A stretch of DNA of 64,000 nucleotides from Paraburkholderia terricola. GTDB lineage: Bacteria > Pseudomonadota > Gammaproteobacteria > Burkholderiales > Burkholderiaceae. The notes beneath the pieces are model-generated. The model saw only the letters and a program-made list of their open reading frames with translations, was not told where the DNA came from and did no database searches. Position numbers and translations under genes: made by a program. Below, one piece after another: positions 52,419 to 62,199 of the stretch. Every line of letters begins with the position of its first letter. The stretch's first letter is position 1. The DNA is taken from assembly GCF_900142195.1 (NCBI RefSeq), contig NZ_FRAB01000026.1, positions 1 to 64,000 of the forward strand, written 5' to 3'.

Positions 52419-53198
52419 GTGACAGAAGAAGATATCCGCAACAACGCTTTTGCGATGCCCGTGCACAATCCGGCGTATCCGCGCCCACCCTTCCGCTTTC
52501 TCAATCGGGAGTACTTCATCATCTCGTATGAAACGGACATGGATGCGCTTAAGGCCGTCGTTCCAGAACCGCTAACGGTCGACAGCGCAATCGTCCATTA
52601 CGAATTCATCCGCATGCCTGATTCATCGGGGTTCGGCGACTACACGGAAAGCGGCCAGGTGATTTCCGTGCTGGATGAGGACGGCAATCGAGCCAACTTC
52701 ACGCACGCGATGTATCTGGACGACGAAGGCCCGATCGCAGGCGGACGCGAAATCTGGGGATTTCCCAAGAAGCTGGCTTCACCGAAGCTCTGCGTCGATG
52801 GCAAGGACACGCTGCTCGGCACGCTCGACTACGGAACGCAGCGCGTCGCCACCGGAACGATGGGCTACAAATATCGCGAGCTCGAGAGGGCGGCCGAGCG
52901 CCGCAAGCTCGCCGACACCCCCAACTATCTGCTCAAGGTCATTCCGCACGTCGATGGCTCCGTACGCATTTGCGAACTGGTGCGCTTTTTCCTGCGCGAC
53001 GTCGATGTGATCGGCGCGTGGGAGGGGCCCGCGGCGCTCGAGTTGCATGCGCACGCGCTCGCATCGGTTGCCGATCTGCCGGTTCGCAAGGTGATTGGCG
53101 CACGTCACGTCATTGCAAATCTCACGCTCGACGTCGGCGAAGTGGTTTATGACTATCTGGCCCCCGCCGAGTCGTTGAAACTCGCGGTCAACCAGTAA
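52419..53198 (+). CDS. adc: acetoacetate decarboxylase
   Basis: The 259-aa enzyme converts acetoacetate to acetone and CO2. The Schiff-base lysine is in WGFPKKLA (Lys117, matching Lys115 of the clostridial enzyme). A GTG start at 52419 with GAGGAA upstream is chosen. The gene is followed after 15 bp by a 3-hydroxybutyrate dehydrogenase, so the two handle the ketone-body pair made when polyhydroxybutyrate is broken down. Confidence 0.93.
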   Translation: MTEEDIRNNAFAMPVHNPAYPRPPFRFLNREYFIISYETDMDALKAVVPEPLTVDSAIVHYEFIRMPDSSGFGDYTESGQVISVLDEDGNRANFTHAMYLDDEGPIAGGREIWGFPKKLASPKLCVDGKDTLLGTLDYGTQRVATGTMGYKYRELERAAERRKLADTPNYLLKVIPHVDGSVRICELVRFFLRDVDVIGAWEGPAALELHAHALASVADLPVRKVIGARHVIANLTLDVGEVVYDYLAPAESLKLAVNQ

Positions 53199-53213
53199 GC
53201 GCTCGGAGGACGT

Positions 53214-53996
53214 ATGGCATTGAATGATAAGGTCGCGCTCATTACGGGCGCAGCAAGCGGTATCGGCGAAGCGTGCGCGCGTAAGCTCGCGTCGGACGGC
53301 GCGACGGTCGTGATTGCGGATCTGAATCTCGCGAACGCTCAAAAGGCCGCTGAAGATATCGTTGCTCACGGCGGCAAAGCGATCGCCGTTGCAATGGACG
53401 TAACCAGCGAGGAAGCGGTCGATGCGGGTGTGGCCGAAACGGTGAACCGGCTGGGCGGCATCGACGTGCTCGTGTCGAACGCGGGCATCCAGATCGTCAA
53501 CCGGATCGAGGACTACGCATTTTCCGACTGGAAGAAGATGCTGGCGATTCACCTCGACGGTGCGTTCCTCACGACCAGGGCCGCCATCAGGCATATGTAC
53601 GCGTCGAACAAAGGCGGCGCTGTGATCTACATGGGCTCGGTACACTCGCACGAGGCGTCGCAACTGAAGTCGGCTTATGTGGCCGCGAAGCACGGGCTGC
53701 TCGGTCTCGCTCGGGTTGTCGCGAAAGAAGGCGGACCGCGTGGCGTGCGCGCCAATGTCGTGTGTCCGGGCTTCGTCAGAACCCCGCTGGTCGACAAGCA
53801 GATCCCCGAGCAGGCGAAAGCCCTGGGAATCTCCGAGCAGCAGGTCGTGAAGGACGTGATGTTGAAGGAGACGGTCGACGGCGAATTCACGTCGCTAGCC
53901 GATGTCGCGAACACGGTTGCATTCCTCGCCGGCTTCGAGTCGAACGCGCTCACCGGGCAATCGATTGTGGTCAGCCACGGCTGGTTCATGCAGTAA
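53214..53996 (+). CDS. bdhA: 3-hydroxybutyrate dehydrogenase
   Basis: The 260-aa SDR has TGAASGIG (11-18), catalytic Ser142, Tyr155 and Lys159, and the family segment SAYVAAKHGLLGLARVVA. Asp36 after beta-2 (IADLN) favours NAD. It oxidises D-3-hydroxybutyrate to acetoacetate, the substrate of the upstream decarboxylase. GGAGG precedes the start. Length and motifs fit BdhA well. Confidence 0.92.
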   Translation: MALNDKVALITGAASGIGEACARKLASDGATVVIADLNLANAQKAAEDIVAHGGKAIAVAMDVTSEEAVDAGVAETVNRLGGIDVLVSNAGIQIVNRIEDYAFSDWKKMLAIHLDGAFLTTRAAIRHMYASNKGGAVIYMGSVHSHEASQLKSAYVAAKHGLLGLARVVAKEGGPRGVRANVVCPGFVRTPLVDKQIPEQAKALGISEQQVVKDVMLKETVDGEFTSLADVANTVAFLAGFESNALTGQSIVVSHGWFMQ

Positions 53997-54006
53997 GGAG
54001 ACAGCC

Positions 54007-55278
54007 ATGAATTCGAGCCAGCGTAACAAGCTGCAGGGGCTCCATCGCATCAAGCTTCCCGCCTATGACGAAATCGGACTCGTGCTGCAGGGCGGCGGCG
54101 CACTGGGCTCGTATCAGGCCGGCGTATATGAAGGTATGGCCGAGGTCGGCGTGGAGCCGACGCGAATATCCGGGGTATCCATCGGTGCGCTGAATACGGC
54201 GATCATCGCCGGCAATGCGCCCGCGAGTCGAGCGGAGGCGCTGCGCGGCTTCTGGAACACCATCAGTCAGCCGGCGGATGTTTTCTCACATCTCGGCGCG
54301 CGCATTCCGGCGTGGCCGGGGCTTGCAGACATGGGGCGCAGGTGGTCGAGCGCATGGGCCGCGACGCGTACGCTGGTGGAAGGTCAAAACGGATTCTTCT
54401 CCCCGCGCATGCATGTGCCTTTCGCAGGGCTCGGCAGGAAACGTCCTGACCAGGTCAGCTATTACGACACCTCGGCGTTGCGTGAAACGCTTTTGCGGTA
54501 CGCAGACTTCGATCGCATCAATGACGGGAACATTCGCGTATCCGTTGGCGCGGTCAACGTCCGAACGGGCAATCTCGTCTACTTCGATAATTCGAAAATG
54601 CGCCTGGCACCGGAGCACTTCATCGCGTCCGGCGCGCTGCCGCCGGGCTTTCCGGCCGTCGAGATCGACGGAGAGTTCTACTGGGACGGGGGGCTGGTTT
54701 CGAACACGCCACTCACCGAGATCATCAGGGAAAGCCAGCATAAAGACACACTCGTATTCCAGGTCGATCTGTGGAGCTCGCGAGGCAAGCTGCCAGGCGA
54801 CTTCCTCGACGTCAGCGAGCGCACCAAGGACATTCAATATTCAAGCCGTACACGAGCGATCACCGCGTTCATGTCGCAAAACCAGAAGCACGCGCAGATG
54901 ATCAAGGCGCTGCTCGAGCATATTCCTGAAAAGGTGCGGCTTGCGCACCCGCTGTTGCGGGAGGCGCAGAAAACAGCGGACGGCAGTGCGGTGAATGTCG
55001 TGCACCTGATCTACAAGAACAAATCGTTCGAGGGGCACTACAAGGACTATGAATTCAGCAAGGATACGATGCGCGAGCATTGGGCGAGCGGTCTCGAGGA
55101 TATTCGCCGTTCATTCGGACACCCCGAGTGGTTCGATATCCCGAGCCGCGAAATCGGCTTCGTCACGCGGGACGTGCACCGCTATCGGCAGGAGGTCAAC
55201 GAAATCGCCGGACAGGGCAAGCAGGCGTTGCCGCCATCGAAACGCGCGTCGGAAGAAGAACTGTCCGGCGCAAAGTAG
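54007..55278 (+). CDS. patatin-like phospholipase with DUF3734
   Basis: The 423-aa protein has the oxyanion loop LVLQGGGALGSYQ, the nucleophile Ser58 in GVSIG, and the dyad Asp in FYWDGGLVSN; the C-terminal part is DUF3734. It begins 10 bp after the dehydrogenase stop with AAGGAG. Patatin-DUF3734 genes often travel with 3-hydroxybutyrate dehydrogenase in proteobacteria, which suggests lipid or polyhydroxybutyrate-granule work; no PHB-depolymerase motif is seen. Confidence 0.88.
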   Translation: MNSSQRNKLQGLHRIKLPAYDEIGLVLQGGGALGSYQAGVYEGMAEVGVEPTRISGVSIGALNTAIIAGNAPASRAEALRGFWNTISQPADVFSHLGARIPAWPGLADMGRRWSSAWAATRTLVEGQNGFFSPRMHVPFAGLGRKRPDQVSYYDTSALRETLLRYADFDRINDGNIRVSVGAVNVRTGNLVYFDNSKMRLAPEHFIASGALPPGFPAVEIDGEFYWDGGLVSNTPLTEIIRESQHKDTLVFQVDLWSSRGKLPGDFLDVSERTKDIQYSSRTRAITAFMSQNQKHAQMIKALLEHIPEKVRLAHPLLREAQKTADGSAVNVVHLIYKNKSFEGHYKDYEFSKDTMREHWASGLEDIRRSFGHPEWFDIPSREIGFVTRDVHRYRQEVNEIAGQGKQALPPSKRASEEELSGAK

Positions 55279-55442
55279 CGGTTATCGACTCCCTCCTTGC
55301 GGCTATGGTCCGGCAGTTCGCTCCTGGCGTAGTGTGCCCGAGCAAGTCCACTGCGGCGACATGCGGTTTGCCGCATTGCTGGTTCAGGTGGCGCGATGAA
55401 CGATCTTCAAGACGGGTACATGCAAGCCACAAGGAGAGCACC

Positions 55443-56447
55443 ATGATGTCGCATGAATTGATCGCGCGGTACGGAATCTTAGTCGTATTTCTGAATGTGC
55501 TTGGCTCCTCGCTCGGCCTGCCGTTGCCTGTCTTACCGACATTGATCACCGTTGGAGCCAGCACTGCGCTCGCCATGAACCTTGCGTCATCCACGTACCT
55601 TAATTTCGCGACGATACTAGGCTCCGCTGTGATCGGCGGCGTGCTGGGCGACCTGGTCTGGTTCCAGGGCGGCAAGCGATACGGCGAGCGCACGCTCCAT
55701 ACGGTTTGCAAACTGTCGCTCTCGCGCGAAACGTGCGTCAGGAAAACGGAGCGCTTCTTTGGACGCTGGGGCGTTCGCGTGCTGATCGTGGCGCGCTTCG
55801 TACCTGGCTTGTCGCTCGTTGCCGTGCCGCTGTGCGGTGCGATGGCCGTCAGATTGCGTTCCTTTGTCTTGCATGATTGCGTGGGCGTTGCGCTGTGGGC
55901 ATTCGTCGGACTGGCGATCGGTGCGCTATTCGCGTCGCAGATCGATGTGGTTTTCGTACTCATCTCACGTCTTGGCTGGCAGGCGTTGATCGTGATCGCT
56001 ACCGCGCTGATGCTTTACGTGTTGTATCGATACTGCCGGAGAATCATGCTGGCGAAAGCCCTCGAGAAGGCCCGGATCAGCGTGGCCGAATTGCATGCAT
56101 TGCTCGCGAACAATCCGCGGCCAATCCTTTTGGATATTCGCTCCGCCGAGCGGCGAATGCTCGATCCGTTTGTCATTCCAGGCGCAGAGTTTGCCGATGA
56201 ACAAAAACCGCGGCAGATCGTGGAGCGCTATGGAGCGAACCGGACACTCGTCATCTACTGTTCGTGTCCAAACGAAGTCTCTGCCGCATGGATGGCCGGG
56301 CGGTTGCGACAGGCCGGTGTCAAGCTTGCATTGCCGCTTACCGGCGGTATCGATGCGTGGCGCCTGGCGGGCTTCGACGTCGAGCCGATAATAGCGGTGA
56401 GCGACGCTGCAATCAGCGAAGAAGAGACAAAACTTTTCGCGCATTGA
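55443..56447 (+). CDS. DedA-family membrane protein fused to a rhodanese domain
   Basis: The 334-aa protein has a DedA/VTT domain (residues 1-200; FLNVLGSSLGLPLPVLPTL, GGVLGDLVWFQGGKRYGE, GRWGVRVLIVARFVPGLSLVAVPLCGAM) and then a rhodanese domain (about 220-320; PILLDIRS, active-site loop CSCPNEVS with Cys). AGGAG precedes ATG 55443. DedA proteins scramble or flip lipids; the attached rhodanese domain suggests sulfur-dependent regulation. Confidence 0.88.
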   Translation: MMSHELIARYGILVVFLNVLGSSLGLPLPVLPTLITVGASTALAMNLASSTYLNFATILGSAVIGGVLGDLVWFQGGKRYGERTLHTVCKLSLSRETCVRKTERFFGRWGVRVLIVARFVPGLSLVAVPLCGAMAVRLRSFVLHDCVGVALWAFVGLAIGALFASQIDVVFVLISRLGWQALIVIATALMLYVLYRYCRRIMLAKALEKARISVAELHALLANNPRPILLDIRSAERRMLDPFVIPGAEFADEQKPRQIVERYGANRTLVIYCSCPNEVSAAWMAGRLRQAGVKLALPLTGGIDAWRLAGFDVEPIIAVSDAAISEEETKLFAH

Positions 56448-56471
56448 TTCCAGGGGGTGTCGAAAACTTTG

Positions 56472-56660
56472 GCCACCCCGCGAATCGAAAAAATAAGGCT
56501 GTCAGCCCGCGTCCGCACGTGGGAATTCAAGGTAGACGGTCTCGCCCAGCGGCGCCAGCCCGTCGCGCTGCATACGTTCAACGACTATATGACAGAGCAC
56601 ACGAGAGCAATCGATCTGGTGTGTCTGACGACGAGAACGACGTTATCAGCGGGCGAATGA
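56472..56660 (+). pseudogene. LysR-type regulator remnant with internal deletion
   Basis: The frame reads IRLSARVRTWEFKVDG and VALHTFND, then directly YMTEHTRAIDLVCLTT. In the intact gene at 63055 the matching pieces (LRLSGRVFEWDFKVDG, ARLTFND and DFMTEQIRALNSLCL) are separated by about 67 residues. The middle of the effector domain has been removed in frame, and the whole N-terminal half is absent. Confidence 0.65.
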
Positions 56661-56789
56661 TGACAGTAAGGCGATTCGCGACGTGAGCTAACCGACCTGC
56701 GCGACTGAAGCTCTCGTGCGACTGTGTATGACGTGCTCGCGAGGAGCGCCCCGCCGTCACGGCGACAGGGCACGGTCGGTTCGTCCACT

Positions 56790-57030
56790 ATAACGATGCG
56801 GCTTATCGCCCACCGGGGGGCAGGGACCTCCATGGTTGCCGTCAGCTCCTGCCGCGCCGGTGTTCTGGAAGTCGTTCGTGCGGGGATTGACGCCGATGGG
56901 CAAACGGGACGGAGCGTTGCCGGCGCCTTCGGGCAGTTGTGCGGCGGCTGCGGGAATGTTGTAGACCGTCCAGTGCCGCAAGTACGGGTGACAGGTCTCC
57001 ACCGGTACAGCCGAAGACGTTGAGCACGAA
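56790..57030 (-). pseudogene. PEBP (YbhB-type) gene remnant
   Basis: One frame has NVFGCTGGDLSPVL and the next has HWTVYNIPAAAAQLPEGAGNA and GGPCPPVGDKPHRY. Both are family motifs, but about 30 residues between them (the DPDAP segment) are missing and the frame changes. No intact start or stop fits. It is a relic of a gene related to the one at 42169. Confidence 0.7.
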
Positions 57031-57087
57031 CCTGCGGCAGACAAAAGACAGCAGATTAGCTTCCCCGGGTATGCGAGGCGGTCCTGC

Positions 57088-58638
57088 TCAGTGAGCGCCG
57101 GCCGCCCCGCCGCCACCCTTGCCGGGCTTGGTGAGCCAGACCAGCGGAATGATCACGATGAAGATCATCGACGAGAGCCAGAAGATATCGTTCAGTCCGA
57201 GCATCGCGGCCTGGGCATTCAGCAAATATTCGAAAAGCGCCGCCGCCTGATCCAGGCCGCCGCCGAGCGTCGCGTGGAGGTTCGCGACGGCGCTCATATA
57301 GTCGGGGTTGTTCACGTTCGACTGTTCGGCGAGTCGTGCATGGTGCAGGATCGTGCGATCGTTCCAGCCCGTGGAGATCAACGACGTGCCGACGCCGCCC
57401 GCGAACACGCGCACAAAGTTGGACAGGCCGGCGGCCGCCGGAATCTTGTCGGGTGACAGCCCGGACAGGATGATCGCGGTAAGCGGCGTAAAAAACAGCG
57501 CCATCGGAATGCCTTGCAGCAGCGTCGGCAGCACCAGGCTATAGGGGTCGACGCTCGCCGTGTAATGGGAGCGCATGAAGAACACGCCCGCAAAGCCGAG
57601 GAAGGCCAGCGTCGCGAGCACCCGTGCATCGGACTTCGGCATGATCTTCGCCATCACCGGTGCAAGCAGCACGGCGAAGATCCCGAGTGGCGCCGTCACG
57701 AGACCGGCATCCACCGAACGATAGCCTAGGTAGCCCTGAATCCATTGCGGCAAAATCACGAGATTCGAGAAGAACACCGCATACGCGACCGAAATCGCAA
57801 TCGTGCCGCCGCGGAAATTGCGCATTGCGAAGAGGCGAAGATCGACGATCGGGTTCTTCTCCGTGAATTCCCAGATCAGGAAAAACAGAAAGCTGACCGC
57901 CGCGACGACCGCGAGAATGCAGATCACAGGTGAGCTGAACCAGTCGAGATCCTTGCCCTTGTCGAGCATGATCTGCAGCGACGCCACCCATGCGATCAGC
58001 GACAGCAGGCCGACCTTGTCGATGGGAAGCTTGCGCGTCGGCGTCTCGCGGTCGCGATAGATGATCCACGTCACGGCGGCGGCGAACAGGCCAACGGGAA
58101 TGTTGATATAGAAAATCCACGACCAGCTATAGCTATCGGTGATCCAGCCGCCCAGCGCAGGACCCGCAATCGGCCCGACCGTGGCCGTCATCGCCCACAG
58201 CGACAGCGCCGTCGCGCTTTTTTCCTTCGGATATGAGCCGAGCAGAATTGCCTGCGAAAGCGGAATCAGCGGACCCGCCACGGCGCCCTGCAACACGCGT
58301 GAGGCGAGCAGCACGATCAGATTCGGCGCGACGCCGCACAGCCACGACGAAAACACGAATAGCACGATGGCGGCCACGAACAGCCTGATCTGGCCGACGC
58401 GCTGCGTGAGCCAGCCCGTCAGCGGAATCGCGACGGCATTGGCCGCGGAGAACAGCGTGATGACCCACGTGCCTTCGTCGACGGATACGCCGAGGTTTCC
58501 CGAGATGGTTGGAATCGCAACATTGGCAATGGATGAATCGAGCACGTTCATGAACGTCGCGAGCGCGACGGCGATTGTCGCAAGAACCAGCTTTGCGCCT
58601 GTGAGCGGCGGCGGTGCAAGTTGCGTCGAAGGATTCAT
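57088..58638 (-). CDS. emrB: DHA2-family drug:H+ antiporter (EmrB-like)
   Basis: The 516-aa protein has 14 membrane helices and DHA2 motifs (LDSSIANVAIPTISGNLGVS, GWLTQRVGQIRLF, VLQGAVAGPLIPLSQ). It pumps hydrophobic toxic compounds across the inner membrane. It is the last gene of a leftward three-gene unit with the adaptor and outer-membrane channel, spaced 105 bp from the adaptor gene. Confidence 0.94.
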   Translation of the reverse strand: MNPSTQLAPPPLTGAKLVLATIAVALATFMNVLDSSIANVAIPTISGNLGVSVDEGTWVITLFSAANAVAIPLTGWLTQRVGQIRLFVAAIVLFVFSSWLCGVAPNLIVLLASRVLQGAVAGPLIPLSQAILLGSYPKEKSATALSLWAMTATVGPIAGPALGGWITDSYSWSWIFYINIPVGLFAAAVTWIIYRDRETPTRKLPIDKVGLLSLIAWVASLQIMLDKGKDLDWFSSPVICILAVVAAVSFLFFLIWEFTEKNPIVDLRLFAMRNFRGGTIAISVAYAVFFSNLVILPQWIQGYLGYRSVDAGLVTAPLGIFAVLLAPVMAKIMPKSDARVLATLAFLGFAGVFFMRSHYTASVDPYSLVLPTLLQGIPMALFFTPLTAIILSGLSPDKIPAAAGLSNFVRVFAGGVGTSLISTGWNDRTILHHARLAEQSNVNNPDYMSAVANLHATLGGGLDQAAALFEYLLNAQAAMLGLNDIFWLSSMIFIVIIPLVWLTKPGKGGGGAAGAH

Positions 58639-58743
58639 CTTGCTTCCAGTCTGAAGTTTTCGACAGGTCCGGCGTGTCTATCTGGCCTGTCAGACGATTG
58701 AATGAACCGGAACGCGACTGCCCGGTGCGCTCCGGGATGCGAT

Positions 58744-60057
58744 CTAGCCGGCGTGCTGTGTAGTGCCGCTCTGGTCGCTTGCATCGCGCTTTGCGGGAGG
58801 CGTCGACAATACGACGTTGCCCGTGGACCCTGCATGCAGAGGGACGATGTTCCGCGCGATGATCTTCTCGATCTCGGCATCTGCCTGCGCGCCGTATTCG
58901 GTAAAGACATCCGTGCGATATGACGTGTTCATGGCCGCGCCGAGTTGCCGTCCCGTGTTGCCGCGCGTATCCACATCGACATCCATCGACAGACCGATGC
59001 GCAGCGGATGCGCTTCGAGTTCTTTCTGATCGAGCTGGATGCGCGCGGGCAGACGCTGGACGATCTTGATCCAGTTGCCCGTCGCGTTCTGCGCGGGCAA
59101 CGTCGCAAAAGCGCTGCCTGTGCCCGCCGAGAAGCCGACGACGCGGCCGTGGTACTCGACCTTGCCGCCATACACATCGGCAGTCAGCGTGACGGGTTGA
59201 CCGATGCGCATGTTGCGCAACTGGCTTTCCTTGTAGTTCGCATCGACCCACACGCCGTCGAGCGGCACGATCGCCATCAACGGCGTGCCCGGCGACACGC
59301 GCTGGCCGACCTGCACCGAGCGCTTCGCGACATAGCCGGTGACGGGCGCGGGCAATGTGTTGCGCGCATACGCGAGGTAAGCGTCGCGTACTTTCGACGC
59401 GGCGGCTTGCACGTTCGGGTGCTGTTCGATCGTCGTGCGGTCGGTCAGCGCGCGATTGGCTTCCGCCTGTTGACGCGCGGCGTCTAGCGCGGCCCGCGCG
59501 GCCGTCACGGTGTCGCGCGCGTGCGCGATGTCCTCGGCCGAAACGGCGCCCGTATCGGCGACGGCCTTGCGGCGGCGCAAATCGTCCTGCGCGCGGGCCA
59601 GATCGGACTGCTTCTGCGCGACGTTCGCTCGATAGAAATCATTGTTCACGTACAGGCTGCTCACCTGACGCACGGTCTGCCCGAGCGTCGCTTCGGCATT
59701 GCCGAGCGCGACTTTCGCATCGGCGCTGTCGAGCGTCACGACCGGGTCGCCCGCCTTTACGATCTGCGTGTCGTCGGCATTCACGGCGACGACGGTGCCG
59801 GCCACCTGGGGCGTCAGTTGCACAAGGTTGCCGCTGACGTACGCATCGTCGGTCGATTCGTGGTAGCGCGCATAGGTCATGTAGTAAGCGCCATAAGCCG
59901 CCGCCGACACGACGACAGCCATGCCCAGCAGCGCGAGCAGCGTTTTGCGCTTGCCTGTGTCAGGTTCGTTTGCAACGGAATCTTTCGTCGGTGTCGCGTC
60001 ATATTTAGCGCCCGTTGCTTGCGTCTTTTGGCGCTCCGTTGCGTTGATTTCGCTCAT
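58744..60057 (-). CDS. emrA: HlyD-family membrane fusion protein (EmrA-like)
   Basis: The 437-aa adaptor has a cytoplasmic tail, one membrane helix (LLALLGMAVVVSAAAYGAYYM), split lipoyl domains (VQLTPQVAGTVVAVNADDTQ; PAPVTGYVAKRSVQVGQRV) and a helical hairpin rich in Ala/Arg. It links EmrB to the outer-membrane channel. The C-terminal extension of about 60 residues after the beta-barrel region is Ser/Thr-rich and not part of the core fold. Confidence 0.94.
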   Translation of the reverse strand: MSEINATERQKTQATGAKYDATPTKDSVANEPDTGKRKTLLALLGMAVVVSAAAYGAYYMTYARYHESTDDAYVSGNLVQLTPQVAGTVVAVNADDTQIVKAGDPVVTLDSADAKVALGNAEATLGQTVRQVSSLYVNNDFYRANVAQKQSDLARAQDDLRRRKAVADTGAVSAEDIAHARDTVTAARAALDAARQQAEANRALTDRTTIEQHPNVQAAASKVRDAYLAYARNTLPAPVTGYVAKRSVQVGQRVSPGTPLMAIVPLDGVWVDANYKESQLRNMRIGQPVTLTADVYGGKVEYHGRVVGFSAGTGSAFATLPAQNATGNWIKIVQRLPARIQLDQKELEAHPLRIGLSMDVDVDTRGNTGRQLGAAMNTSYRTDVFTEYGAQADAEIEKIIARNIVPLHAGSTGNVVLSTPPAKRDASDQSGTTQHAG

Positions 60058-60090
60058 TTCAGGTCTCCGGCAGATTGGGTGGGCAGCCGC

Positions 60091-61608
60091 TCAGCGCGCG
60101 GCAACGACAGGCGTGTTGGATGCGGACGCATCGGCGCGCGGCGGCGCCGCGGAGTTCGCGTTCGACGTGTCGACGAAACCGCCGCCCAGCGCGGAAGCCA
60201 GCGCGATCTGCTGGTCACGGCGGCTCATGCGCAGATTCGCAACGGCCTGATCGGCGGAAAGCGCGTTGACGTCGGCGTTCAATACGGTCAATTGATTCGT
60301 CAGGCCCGCCTTGTATTGCACTAATGCGAGTTTGTAGGCCTGGCGCGCGGCGTCCTGTGCCGCCTGCGCATCGACAAGCTGTGCGTCGGTCGAGCGCACG
60401 TCGGCCAATTGCGTCGCCACTTCGCTCAGCGCGGTCACGAGCGCCTGGTTGTAGGTCGCGACGGCATGGTCGAAATCGGCATAGCGGCCCTTGAGCCTGG
60501 CGCGCAACTCACCTGCGTCGAAGATCGGCAGATGGATGGCGGGGCCGACGGATGCCGTGCGGCTCGCCGCCGTCAGGAAGCGGCCGAAGCCGAATGCGTC
60601 GAGCCCGATCGCAGCGCTCAGATTGATGTCCGGATAGAACTCGGCCTTCGCTTCCTTCACGTCGTGCGTCATCGCGTCGACGCGCCACCGCGCGGCCACG
60701 ATGTCCGGGCGGCGGCTTACGAGATCGGCGGGCAGGTTGTCGGGGAGCTTCACTTCGTCGCCGATGCCGAGCGTCGGCCGCGCGATCCGCAGTCCGCGAT
60801 CGGGACCGGCGCCGAGCAGCGCGGCGATCTGATAGCGCGTCGTGAGGACCTGTCCGTCGAGCGACGTCAGCGCGGCGCGACTCGTCGCGAGATTGGCCTG
60901 CGCGGTCTTGCGTTCGACTTCCATATCCAGTCCCGTCGCAATGCGCCCTGCAGTGATGCGGTCGATCTGCTCGCGATGCGTGACTTCCTGTTGCGCGATG
61001 TCGCGCAAGACATACAGGCGTGCGAGCTGGTTGTACGCGCGGGCAATCGATGTTGTCAGCGTCAGCTTGACGACTTCAGCATCGGCCCGGCTTGCCTGAA
61101 GTTGCGAGATCGCCGCCTTCAGCGCTTCGCGGTTCTTGCCCCACAGATCGAGATCGTAGGAAGCAGTCAACAAGCCCTTGTTCTCCGTCTGCCACGAGCC
61201 GCCATTCGGAGGCGGCACGAGCGCCGTGCCCGAGTACTGCTGGCGCGTGAGCGAATAGTTCGCGTCGATACGCGGCAGCGTGCCGGCTCTCGCCGTTTCG
61301 CTATATGCGGAGGCGGCTGCCACGCGGGAATGCGCCTGATCGAGCGTCGGGCTGCTCGTCAGCGCTTCGTCGATCAGCGCCTTCAGTTGCGCATCGCCGA
61401 ACTGATCCGCCCAGTTGGCTGCGGGCCAATGGCCCTGTTCGGCAGGAATGCTTTGCTGCGTTGCATACTGCTGCGGATCGGCCGTTTTTGCGTCGCCATG
61501 GATTCCCGCGTAGTTCGCACAGGCTGACAGCACCGCGGCAACCAGCACCGATACGCCCGCTTTCAGTGCGCGTGAAGCGCGCCGTTCGGTGTTTGACTGA
61601 ATGCTCAT
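60091..61608 (-). CDS. NodT-family outer-membrane efflux lipoprotein
   Basis: The 505-aa protein (start ATG 61608, before MSIQSNTERRAS) has a lipoprotein signal with lipobox LSAC and two repeated TolC-type domains (LDQAHSRVAAASAYSE; NLPADLVSRRPDIVAARWRVDA is the family hallmark). It forms the outer channel of the EmrAB pump and is first gene of the operon, 33 bp before emrA. Confidence 0.94.
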   Translation of the reverse strand: MSIQSNTERRASRALKAGVSVLVAAVLSACANYAGIHGDAKTADPQQYATQQSIPAEQGHWPAANWADQFGDAQLKALIDEALTSSPTLDQAHSRVAAASAYSETARAGTLPRIDANYSLTRQQYSGTALVPPPNGGSWQTENKGLLTASYDLDLWGKNREALKAAISQLQASRADAEVVKLTLTTSIARAYNQLARLYVLRDIAQQEVTHREQIDRITAGRIATGLDMEVERKTAQANLATSRAALTSLDGQVLTTRYQIAALLGAGPDRGLRIARPTLGIGDEVKLPDNLPADLVSRRPDIVAARWRVDAMTHDVKEAKAEFYPDINLSAAIGLDAFGFGRFLTAASRTASVGPAIHLPIFDAGELRARLKGRYADFDHAVATYNQALVTALSEVATQLADVRSTDAQLVDAQAAQDAARQAYKLALVQYKAGLTNQLTVLNADVNALSADQAVANLRMSRRDQQIALASALGGGFVDTSNANSAAPPRADASASNTPVVAAR

Positions 61609-61698
61609 TTTCTGGCCTATCAGATCGTTGAGTAAAAGCGTTCCCCGTAGAGAATCGGGGTACACGTCCGGTGCGACATCGACGACACGCGGTACGAC

Positions 61699-62199
61699 CT
61701 AAACCGTGACGGTCCCGGCGAGCCGGTTTCGCGCGGTCACGAAGGGCATCCATTCCGCTCTCGCAAGCGCGACGAGCGTCTTGATACCGGTCCATGGATT
61801 CCTTAGGCATTGGCGTACCTGCTCACTCCGCCCGACACCTAGAACACACCATGTGCAGAAGTGTTCGCAGTTATTGGTCAGCAATCGATACCGGTCTTCG
61901 CCGAGGCGGGACCTGGCCCTCTCCACCGCATCAAATCCGGTATAAATGGCGTCTGGTTCTGACTGAACCTTGATCCCTTTTCCTGCTGCAAAGGCGCGCA
62001 ACGGAATATATTCAATGGGGCGCCGTTTCGCGGAATGATGAAAGCCTCCGTAGTGAATAACCAGTCCATTCCCCGCATAAATTCCGTGGTGTGTGTAGCC
62101 TTCGCGTTCACTAATAAGATGCGTACCCACCGCGATAGCGCGTTCTGTGCTGGTCGGCTCAGGGGAAGTTACGAGCCAATCGACATGTGGAGTTTCCAT
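61699..62199 (-). CDS. LRAT-domain (NlpC/P60-superfamily) protein
   Basis: The 166-aa protein has the lecithin:retinol-acyltransferase fold: HHGIYAGNGLVIHYGG with the catalytic His (residue 37 or 38) and NNCEHFCTWC with the nucleophile Cys111. Such proteins in bacteria act as thiol acyltransferases or hydrolases of unknown substrate. There is no signal peptide, and no clear operon partner. Confidence 0.85.
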   Translation of the reverse strand: METPHVDWLVTSPEPTSTERAIAVGTHLISEREGYTHHGIYAGNGLVIHYGGFHHSAKRRPIEYIPLRAFAAGKGIKVQSEPDAIYTGFDAVERARSRLGEDRYRLLTNNCEHFCTWCVLGVGRSEQVRQCLRNPWTGIKTLVALARAEWMPFVTARNRLAGTVTV

